Below, in pieces: positions 1 through 5,586 of a stretch of DNA of 10,755 nucleotides. Position 1 is the first letter of the stretch, and each line of letters starts with the position of its first letter. The notes under the pieces are model-generated. The model had not been told where the DNA came from. It did no database searches and worked only from the letters and a program-made list of their open reading frames with translations. The stretch is from JARICQ01 sp964428475 (GTDB taxonomy: Bacteria > Bacillota > Clostridia > Tissierellales > Tissierellaceae). Position numbers and translations under genes: made by a program. Location: NCBI GenBank assembly GCA_964428475.1, contig CAYRYO010000056.1, forward strand, positions 1 through 10,755. Direction: 5' to 3'.

Positions 1-1
1 A

Positions 2-838
2 ATAGAAAATCTAAGTAAAGAATTTAAAAGATTTAAATTAAATAATATATCTTTCAATCTAAAATCAGGATATATAATGGGCTTTATTGGACCCAACGGT
101 GCAGGGAAAACGACTACAATAAAGCTAATAATGAATCTACTAAAGAAGGATAGTGGTAATATAGAGATACTTGGTAAGGATAATGTAAAGTTTGAAAGGC
201 AAATAAAAGACAGAATAGGATTTGTATATGATGAATCACATTTTTACGAAGATCTTACTATCAAGCAAATGAAAAATATAGTGGCACCGTTTTATACAGA
301 ATGGAATGAAGATGTGTTTCAAAAATATGTAGTAGATTTTTCATTAGATGAAAAGATGAAGATAAAGACACTTTCAAAGGGCATGAAAATGAAATTCTCT
401 TTAAGTTTGGCATTATCTCATAATGCAGATTTAATAATTATGGATGAGCCAACATCTGGACTAGATCCAGTATTTAGAAGAGAGATACTAGATATACTTT
501 ACCAAGTAATACAAGATGAAAATAAATCAATATTCTTCTCAACACATATAACCACAGATTTAGAGAAGATAGCTGATTATATAACCTTTATAAATGATGG
601 AGAAATAGTATTTTCAAGATCAAAAGATGAAGTGTTGGAATCATATGCTGTAGTAAAAGGCGGAAATGAAAGCTTAAATGCAGAGATACGAAGTGAATTT
701 TTAGGTATAAGAGAGACAAATGTAGGATTTGAAGCACTTACAGATGATAAAGATAAAATCAAAAAAATACTTGGAGATAAGATATTAATAGAAAAGCCAT
801 CCCTTGAAGATATAATGTTTTATACAGTGAGGAGCTAG
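2..838 (+). CDS. ABC transporter ATP-binding protein (ABC-2 exporter, YtrB/BcrA-like), 5' partial
   Basis: ATPase subunit of an exporter, expected to sit at the inner face of the membrane and power the two permeases encoded next. The frame is open to the left edge, so the true start lies just outside and probably only a few residues are missing; the internal ATG at 77 is not the start because conserved N-terminal residues (ENLSKEFK...LNNISFNL) precede it. In the 278 visible residues: Walker A GPNGAGKTT at about 30-38, a Q-loop region reading YDE (76-78) instead of Gln, a signature LSKGM (124-128) in place of LSGGQ, Walker B LIIMDEP (144-150), D-loop SGLD (152-155) and H-loop His182. The LSKGM signature and the C-terminal PSLEDIMFY motif fit the YtrB/BcrA-type exporter ATPases. 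The stop is 2 bases before the next ATG, indicating tight coupling. Families like this often carry a GntR (YtrA-type) repressor upstream, which cannot be seen here. Substrate is unknown. Confidence 0.95.
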   Translation: MENLSKEFKRFKLNNISFNLKSGYIMGFIGPNGAGKTTTIKLIMNLLKKDSGNIEILGKDNVKFERQIKDRIGFVYDESHFYEDLTIKQMKNIVAPFYTEWNEDVFQKYVVDFSLDEKMKIKTLSKGMKMKFSLSLALSHNADLIIMDEPTSGLDPVFRREILDILYQVIQDENKSIFFSTHITTDLEKIADYITFINDGEIVFSRSKDEVLESYAVVKGGNESLNAEIRSEFLGIRETNVGFEALTDDKDKIKKILGDKILIEKPSLEDIMFYTVRS

Positions 839-840
839 CT

Positions 841-1479
841 ATGATCAATTTAATTAAAAAGGATTTAATAGTAACTTATTCAAATAAGGTAAGTATAATA
901 ACAATACTCCTGTATTTTCCCTTGATATTGCTTATTCTAGGTACTAAGGACATAAACAGTATATTTATGTTTTCAACATTTTCATTTGTTTTTATAATGA
1001 TTAAAATTCCATTTGCATATGAAATTAGAGATAAACCTCATATATTTATACAATCCTTACCTGTAAAGAAAAGCGATATAGTTATCAGCAAATATATCTC
1101 TATGATTATAAACTTTATAATGGCTACTGTGTATACACTGACATATATGTGGGTAAGTAATGCACTTGGAATAATAGATGTGGATAAGATTGAAATTTCA
1201 ACCATACTATTCACACTTGGACTTACTATGCTTTCACTATCTCTATCAATGCCCATGCAATTTAGATTTACACCGAAAGTAGCAAACTATCTAAATATGT
1301 TGTCCTTTATAATAGTCATAAATATCATTATGTTTGATGGGGATACCCTTATAAGGATTTTAAGTTTAGATTTGAATGATTTCTATAAGAGATTACTATT
1401 AATAGCTGGGGTTTTAGGGGTTTATTTAATATCTATAGCAGTATCCATATCACTATATAAAAACCGGAAATTTTATTAG
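841..1479 (+). CDS. ABC-2 type permease, first subunit
   Basis: Small integral membrane subunit of the exporter, 212 residues with about six predicted hydrophobic segments (roughly 17-34, 40-58, 83-105, 118-137, 150-168, 183-206). The cytoplasmic stretch SLPVKKSDIVISKY after the second segment and the C-terminal LYKNRKF motif are typical of the ABC2_membrane_5-like permeases of Firmicutes, including PmtB/PmtD-type phenol-soluble-modulin exporters. A GAGGAG ribosome binding site at 829-834 lies inside the end of the ATPase gene, 6 bases before the ATG, so translation is probably coupled. It likely forms a heterodimer with the next gene product. Substrate cannot be inferred: candidates are peptides, toxins or antimicrobials. 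Confidence 0.9.
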   Translation: MINLIKKDLIVTYSNKVSIITILLYFPLILLILGTKDINSIFMFSTFSFVFIMIKIPFAYEIRDKPHIFIQSLPVKKSDIVISKYISMIINFIMATVYTLTYMWVSNALGIIDVDKIEISTILFTLGLTMLSLSLSMPMQFRFTPKVANYLNMLSFIIVINIIMFDGDTLIRILSLDLNDFYKRLLLIAGVLGVYLISIAVSISLYKNRKFY

Positions 1480-1490
1480 GGGGGATTTAT

Positions 1491-2150
1491 ATGAAACAGC
1501 TTATAATGAAGGATATTAGATTGGTCGGGATTTTAAATTTAGTAATAGTAGGGATAGGAATAATGGGTGGATTCATAGGATTGTTTTTAGAAGAAAATTT
1601 TAAATCAAATTATGCATATGCATTTGTTATGATTGTTATATTATTTTTAGTTAATACTTCAATAGTTACAAAGGAATCAAAGTCAAGGCCAGATTCACTG
1701 ATTATGTCTTTGCCAGTAAATAAATTCGATATAATAAAGGCTAGATACTTAACTATGATTATATATATATTTGGGATATTAGGGATAATATATTTAACTT
1801 CAAATATAGGTAAGCTCTTGTTTAGTAGTATGCAAGGTAGTCCGCTAGACTTGGTAGGAATACTTACAATATCATCTATATTTATTATATTTTTATCTTT
1901 TTACCTTCCATTTCAATATTATGATTCGAAAAATGCACAGATGTTTAGTTCAATATTATATATGATTATCATACTTTTACCAAATATACTAAAAAATCTT
2001 AATATAGATATTAATGATTTAGGATTTGTAGAAAACTTACTTAAGATGGATTTTGGAAGTATAGGATTTATAGTATTTGGATTAGGATTGGCATTTTATA
2101 TAGTATCGACATTTGTATCTAAGGGAATATATGAGGGCAAGGAGTTTTAA
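1491..2150 (+). CDS. ABC-2 type permease, second subunit
   Basis: 219-residue membrane protein with about six hydrophobic segments, distantly similar in plan to the preceding permease: it has the same SLPVNKFDIIKARY loop and a C-terminal IYEGKEF motif matching LYKNRKF. The two therefore look like diverged paralogues from a tandem duplication that now serve as the two halves of one exporter. The ribosome binding site AGGGGGGA at 1478-1485 overlaps the previous stop codon and stands 5 bases before the ATG. This is the last gene of the operon; a structured inverted repeat and terminator follow. No signal peptide or extra domain is visible. Family assignment is firm, substrate unknown. Confidence 0.9.
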   Translation: MKQLIMKDIRLVGILNLVIVGIGIMGGFIGLFLEENFKSNYAYAFVMIVILFLVNTSIVTKESKSRPDSLIMSLPVNKFDIIKARYLTMIIYIFGILGIIYLTSNIGKLLFSSMQGSPLDLVGILTISSIFIIFLSFYLPFQYYDSKNAQMFSSILYMIIILLPNILKNLNIDINDLGFVENLLKMDFGSIGFIVFGLGLAFYIVSTFVSKGIYEGKEF

Positions 2151-2158
2151 ATTAAGAA

Positions 2159-2308
2159 GGTTTGGCTCAAAAAATTGATAGGAAACGAGTCTCCGTTCAA
2201 GATTAGCGTATTCACACCAAACGGTAAAAAATAGACTTGCAAACTCGCTACACTCAAACAATGCAAGTCTATCAATCTTTTAATTCAGGATGTACAATTA
2301 GCCAAGCC
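2159..2308. repeat. Nested imperfect palindromic intergenic element (MITE/REP-like candidate)
   Basis: About 150 bases that fold back on themselves in three nested steps. Outer arms GGTTTGGCT (2159-2167) and AGCCAAGCC (2300-2308) pair fully as RNA with one G-U. Middle arms 2169-2181 and 2269-2281 (ATTGATAG / CTATCAAT core) pair over 13 bases with one mismatch. Inner arms ATAGACTTGC (2231-2240) and GCAAGTCTAT (2263-2272) pair perfectly. A further short pair CCGTT (2193-2197) / AACGG (2220-2224) lies inside. Middle and inner stems share 2269-2272, so they partly compete. The interior is noticeably less AT-rich than its surroundings. There is no transposase or convincing ORF. The right end overlaps the stop codon of the minus-strand gene. 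It could be a non-autonomous mobile repeat or only an elaborate terminator region. Confidence 0.55.
2225..2281. terminator. Bidirectional intrinsic terminator between convergent genes
   Basis: The 10-bp perfect stem ATAGACTTGC / GCAAGTCTAT (2231-2240 / 2263-2272, 22-base loop) is followed on the minus strand directly by a run of T (complement of the A-run at 2226-2231). This makes a credible terminator for the D-serine ammonia-lyase gene. On the plus strand it is followed by CAATCTTTT, a weaker tail that may end the ABC operon. The long loop makes the stem weaker than a textbook terminator. Confidence 0.6.
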
Positions 2309-3555
2309 TAGAGCATTTCCTGCCTTACATCTTCTGGCACCAAGCTTCCACCAGTTCCCCAGCACATATGGGTAATATTTTCATCACTATATTTTTCAGA
2401 TGTAAATACATGACCCATAAATCCTGCAAGGGCAGAAGGCTCTAAGAATATCCCTTCTTCTTTATACAATAATCTCATAAAATCAAATAATCTAGAGTCC
2501 TCAATAGTAAAGCTACCAGTTAATACTTTATCCATTATGCCACCTACAAATGATGATGGTCTTCCAACTGCGAGTCCATCTGCCTCAGTTTTATTGTCAA
2601 GTCCTATATCTTCTACAGAGATTTTATCCTGCAGGCCTGATGCAAGACCTAGTAACATAGCTGGACTATGAGTAGGTTCTGCGAAAAAGCATTTTACATT
2701 ATCTCCATACATAAGCTTGAGTCCATAACAAACTCCACCAGGTCCTCCACCAACACCACATGGAAGATATACAAATAGAGGGTGTTCGCTATCTACCTTA
2801 ATACCTAAATTATCAATTTGAGCTTTAGTTCTCATTCCACCTACTGCATAGCCCATAAAGAGGTCTTTAGAGTTTTCATCATCTATAAAGTAGGAATTTG
2901 GATCATCATCGGAAAGTGCCCTGCCCTCTTCCACTGCTTTTGAATAATCAGATGCATATTCAACTACCTTCACGCCTTTTGACCTGAGCAAATCTTTTTT
3001 CCATTGTTTGGCATCAGACGACATATGAACCACTACTTTAAATCCTACCTTAGCAGACATTATCCCTATGCTAAGACCAAGATTACCAGTACTACCTACT
3101 TGTACTGTATACTGTGAGAAAAATTCTTTGAATTTATCTTCTGCAAGTAAACTGTAGTCATCATTTAAATTTAATAAATTATTTTCCATAGCTAATCTTT
3201 CAGCGTGTTTAAGTACTTCATAGATACCACCTCTAGCCTTAATTGACCCAGCTATAGGTAGCAAGTCATCTCTTTTAAGGATTAAACTGCCATAGATTTT
3301 CTTATCTAAAAACTTTTCCATTGTTAGTTTCATTTTTGGAATTTCGCTTAAACTCGATTCTATTATTCCATCTTCCACTTCAGGGAAAAGAATTTTTATA
3401 TAAGGTGCAAATCTTTTAAGCCTATTTTCTGCATCGATTACATCTTTTATTGAAACAGGCAAGTTATCTTTTATACTTTCAAAGCATCTGTAATTCTCAT
3501 TGTACCAAATAACTTCTTCCATATTTTTAAGTTGTTTAAGTATTGGGAAATCCAT
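2308..3555 (-). CDS. dsdA: D-serine ammonia-lyase (D-serine deaminase), PLP-dependent
   Basis: Cytoplasmic enzyme converting D-serine to pyruvate and ammonia (EC 4.3.1.18 family), used to detoxify or catabolise D-serine. The 415-residue product is close to the roughly 440 of Escherichia coli DsdA. Visible fold-type II PLP motifs (numbering from the chosen start): GSIKARGG with the expected Schiff-base Lys106; STGN (155-158), binding the cofactor/substrate carboxylate; the Gly-rich PCGVGGGPGG phosphate loop (265-274); ADGLAVGRPS (325-334); EPSA (372-375); and GTGG (400-403). The start is the ATG at 3555 because AGGAGGAG (3561-3568) sits 5 bases upstream; an in-frame ATG at 3573 lacks any ribosome binding site. 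It is divergent from a DMT permease and convergent with the ABC operon. No DsdC-type regulator or DsdX permease is nearby. Confidence in the family is high; D-threonine or other D-amino acids could be side substrates. Confidence 0.95.
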   Translation of the reverse strand: MDFPILKQLKNMEEVIWYNENYRCFESIKDNLPVSIKDVIDAENRLKRFAPYIKILFPEVEDGIIESSLSEIPKMKLTMEKFLDKKIYGSLILKRDDLLPIAGSIKARGGIYEVLKHAERLAMENNLLNLNDDYSLLAEDKFKEFFSQYTVQVGSTGNLGLSIGIMSAKVGFKVVVHMSSDAKQWKKDLLRSKGVKVVEYASDYSKAVEEGRALSDDDPNSYFIDDENSKDLFMGYAVGGMRTKAQIDNLGIKVDSEHPLFVYLPCGVGGGPGGVCYGLKLMYGDNVKCFFAEPTHSPAMLLGLASGLQDKISVEDIGLDNKTEADGLAVGRPSSFVGGIMDKVLTGSFTIEDSRLFDFMRLLYKEEGIFLEPSALAGFMGHVFTSEKYSDENITHMCWGTGGSLVPEDVRQEML

Positions 3556-3560
3556 ATTAA

Positions 3561-3568
3561 CTCCTCCT
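3561..3568 (-). promoter_or_regulatory. Ribosome binding site deciding the dsdA start
   Basis: On the minus strand this reads AGGAGGAG, an almost perfect anti-SD match, 5 bases before the ATG at 3555. It supports a start 6 codons downstream of the first possible ATG (3573). Confidence 0.85.
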
Positions 3569-3585
3569 ATCATTTATTTATCTTT

Positions 3586-3614
3586 ATTATACACTAAAAT
3601 ATGAATAAGATTAA
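3586..3614 (-). promoter_or_regulatory. Probable dsdA promoter
   Basis: The minus strand has a perfect -10 box TATAAT at 3591-3586, about 18 bases ahead of the ribosome binding site. At 17-base spacing the -35 position (3614-3609) reads TTAATC, a poor match to TTGACA. The weak -35 overlaps a direct repeat (AATAAGATT on the plus strand), so an activator or repressor may act here. Confidence 0.6.
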
Positions 3615-3646
3615 TTAAATCAAAAATAAGATTCAGTATGAATAGG
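3601..3646. repeat. Direct repeats between divergent promoters, candidate operator
   Basis: AATAAGATT occurs at 3604-3612 and again at 3625-3633, exactly 21 bases (two helical turns) apart; ATGAATA followed by purine-G occurs at 3601-3609 and 3638-3646. The first copy overlaps the -35 position of the dsdA promoter. Spacing by whole helical turns suits a protein binding one face of the DNA, but in AT-rich sequence chance repeats of this length are possible. Confidence 0.3.
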
Positions 3647-3679
3647 TAGATAAGTCCTAGTTGTTTTGAGTGCTTTGTA

Positions 3680-3711
3680 TTGTACTTATTTTTTATATTT
3701 TATGATATAAT
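3680..3711 (+). promoter_or_regulatory. Probable promoter of the DMT permease / GlnL-like operon
   Basis: Extended -10 element TGATATAAT (3703-3711, hexamer 3706-3711). A TTGTAC at 3680-3685 is a possible -35 but lies at a long 20-base spacing; the 17-base position is poor. Transcription would start near 3718, which puts the ATG at 3721 at the extreme 5' end and favours the downstream TTG start at 3739. Confidence 0.6.
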
Positions 3712-3725
3712 ACTATTAAAATGAT

Positions 3726-3731
3726 AGGGGG
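3726..3731 (+). promoter_or_regulatory. Ribosome binding site deciding the DMT permease TTG start
   Basis: AGGGGG, 7 bases before the TTG at 3739 and resembling the AGGGGGG and GGGGGG sites of other genes in the window. It lies inside the longest open frame, so the ATG at 3721 is unlikely to be used. Confidence 0.75.
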
Positions 3732-3738
3732 TAATTTA

Positions 3739-4620
3739 TTGGAAAACAAAAAGACATTATATGCAGACTTAGCCCTTCTTGCAGTGGCTGTAGTATGGGG
3801 ATCTGGATTTGTAGTGACTAAAAATGCGTTAGCACATATAACTCCTATATACCTGATATTCTATAGATTTTCTCTTGCCACTATTTTGCTTGCAATTGTT
3901 ACACGTAAAAGGTTACTTAAGGCAGAGAAAAAGGATATAAAAGCTGGGATAATTATAGGAATATTTTTATTTACAGGCTTTGCATTTCAAACAGTAGGTA
4001 TTCAATATACTGAAGCTGGAAAGCAAGCTTTTATAACTGCTACATATGTTGTAATGGTTCCATTTTTATATTGGGCTATTTCAAAAAAAAGACCAGATAA
4101 ATTTGAACTGTTGGCAGCATTTATATGCACTATAGGTATTGCGATATTAAGTGTAGAAGAAAATTTAACGATGGGCTATGGAGAATTTCTAACTCTAGTA
4201 AGTGCAGTGATGTTTGCACTTCATGTAGCTTCCATAGGATACTTTGCTCCAGATTCAGATGCTATAGTCATAGCGGTAATTCAAATTGCAACAACGGCTG
4301 TATTATCCTGGATACTTGCAGGATTTACTGAAGGATGGCAAATGAGTATAAATAAAGGAGCTATAGGTGCAATTTTATATTTGGCTGTATTTAGCTCAAT
4401 GTTTGCATTTTTAATTCAAACAGTAGCTCAAAAATATACAAGTTCTACTCATGCAGCGATTATACTGAGTATGGAAGCTGTCTTTGGGAGTATATTAGGT
4501 ATAATTCTCTTAAGCGAACCTTTAAATTTGAAGTTTGTGGTAGGTTGTTTTGCAATATTAATTGCAGTGATAACTAGTGAAACAAAGTGGAAGTTTTTAA
4601 AAAACAAAGAATCTATTTAA
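3739..4620 (+). CDS. DMT-superfamily transporter, EamA family
   Basis: Inner-membrane permease of about 293 residues with ten predicted transmembrane segments arranged as two EamA repeats. Family hallmarks: WGSGFVVTKNAL near the N terminus, an FQTVGIQYTEAGKQAFITATYVV segment closing the first half, and YTSSTHAAIILSMEAVFGSILG with a following LLSEPL in the second half. EamA proteins commonly export amino acids, cysteine pathway metabolites or other small molecules, but the substrate cannot be read from sequence. The start is taken as TTG with AGGGGG 7 bases upstream; starting at ATG 3721 would add six residues and leave essentially no leader. It is divergent from dsdA (183-base gap) and 19 bases upstream of the GlnL-like regulator, so it is likely the first gene of that transcript. 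A link to D-serine or its product is a guess from position. Confidence 0.9.
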   Translation: MENKKTLYADLALLAVAVVWGSGFVVTKNALAHITPIYLIFYRFSLATILLAIVTRKRLLKAEKKDIKAGIIIGIFLFTGFAFQTVGIQYTEAGKQAFITATYVVMVPFLYWAISKKRPDKFELLAAFICTIGIAILSVEENLTMGYGEFLTLVSAVMFALHVASIGYFAPDSDAIVIAVIQIATTAVLSWILAGFTEGWQMSINKGAIGAILYLAVFSSMFAFLIQTVAQKYTSSTHAAIILSMEAVFGSILGIILLSEPLNLKFVVGCFAILIAVITSETKWKFLKNKESI

Positions 4621-4639
4621 CACGTTATTGGGGGGAATT

Positions 4640-5479
4640 ATGAAGATATTCATAGTAGATAAGATCAAAAAGGATAGGGATGCTTTAAAAGAGATAATAG
4701 AAGGTGAAGATTTAGGGGTTGTAGTGGGTGAATGTGAAAGCATAGATATGCTTTTAAAAGAGATAAAAGATATAAAGATTGATTTAGTCTTGTTTGATTT
4801 AGATGATATAAAAGAAGAATATGAGCATATAAAACAAATAAAAGAAAGATATGGAATAAGATTTATAAGGATTTCGGATAAGACCTGTAAAAATATAGTT
4901 GAAAAGTCCTATAGGGCTAGTATAGAATATTACATATATAAGCCCATAAACAAATATGAGATAAACACAATGATTAAAAAAATAAAAAAAGAAATAAGAG
5001 ATATGGAAAGATTGAAAAAAATACAAAAAATGATAAGTAGTTTTTCTAGTATTTCAACTATTCAAGAAGAAGATGATGATTTTGAAAGAAAATTAAATCA
5101 TATTATTTTAAAATTAGGAATAATAGGAGAAAAGGGCAGTGAAGATATAATAAAAGTACTAAAATTTATCCATAAAAACAAAGTAAGTATAAATAATACT
5201 TCTATCAGAGAAGTTTGTGCAAGATTTACGGAAAAACCCAAGAATATGGAACAAAAGATAAGACGAACTATAAATGTAGCAATGACAAATATTGTAAATC
5301 TAGGAATAGAGGATTATATGAATGAAGTATTTATAGAATACTCTAATACTCTTTTTAATTTTGAACAAGTTAAAAAGGAAATGGATTATATTAGAGGAAA
5401 AACAGATGAAAAGGGCTCAATAAGTATGAAAAAATTTATTTCTGGAATGTGTATGATTTGTGAAACGGATAGTGGCTGA
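4640..5479 (+). CDS. GlnL/YcbB-like response regulator with degenerate receiver
   Basis: 279-residue two-domain regulator. Residues 1 to about 120 form a receiver: FIVD at the end of the first strand, phospho-acceptor candidate Asp53 (VLFDLDD), Ser79 in the switch Ser/Thr position, and Lys101 (YKP). The second acidic metal ligand next to Asp7 is replaced by Lys8 and the usual MP after the acceptor is missing, so phosphorylation may be weak or absent. A lysine/glutamate-rich helix (about 105-140) links to a C-terminal domain (about 145-275) with the pattern MDYIRGKT...GSISMKKFISGM, recalling the YcbB domain of Bacillus subtilis GlnL, which activates glutamine-use genes. The start is ATG 4640, with GGGGGGA at 4630-4636; the in-frame TTG at 4628 overlaps that site. 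No histidine kinase is adjacent. The neighbouring AGCS symporter is the plausible target. Slightly shorter than Bacillus GlnL. Confidence 0.8.
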   Translation: MKIFIVDKIKKDRDALKEIIEGEDLGVVVGECESIDMLLKEIKDIKIDLVLFDLDDIKEEYEHIKQIKERYGIRFIRISDKTCKNIVEKSYRASIEYYIYKPINKYEINTMIKKIKKEIRDMERLKKIQKMISSFSSISTIQEEDDDFERKLNHIILKLGIIGEKGSEDIIKVLKFIHKNKVSINNTSIREVCARFTEKPKNMEQKIRRTINVAMTNIVNLGIEDYMNEVFIEYSNTLFNFEQVKKEMDYIRGKTDEKGSISMKKFISGMCMICETDSG

Positions 5480-5487
5480 AGATTGAA

Positions 5488-5555
5488 ATAATTTTAAATT
5501 ATCAGAAAACAGAGATGAAGTATAATGAGTTATTTTGAAGTTCCCCTTATATAAT
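5488..5555 (+). promoter_or_regulatory. Candidate promoter/operator region of the AGCS symporter gene
   Basis: Two TATAAT hexamers (5521-5526 and 5550-5555) lie upstream of the symporter; neither has a good -35 at standard spacing. An A/T-only palindrome ATAATTT-T-AAATTAT (5488-5502) is centred about 38 bases before the start expected from the first -10. Lack of a -35 plus a palindrome at that distance is compatible with activator-dependent transcription, but AT-rich DNA makes chance matches likely. No terminator was seen here, so read-through from the regulator gene is also possible. Confidence 0.4.
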
Positions 5556-5586
5556 GGAAATAAGTTTAAAAATGGGAGGGGAATTT

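Noticed and set aside
2262..2310. Sixteen-codon plus-strand ORF beginning at the ATG in the palindromic element
   Set aside because: No ribosome binding site, sits in a terminator arm and has no recognisable features.
3555..3573. Six-residue N-terminal extension of D-serine ammonia-lyase from the ATG at 3573
   Set aside because: The extension encodes the ribosome binding site for the downstream ATG and has none of its own.
4125..4331. 68-codon plus-strand frame inside the DMT permease gene
   Set aside because: Out-of-frame overlap with a clear EamA protein, Cys/Ser-rich nonsense composition and no ribosome binding site.
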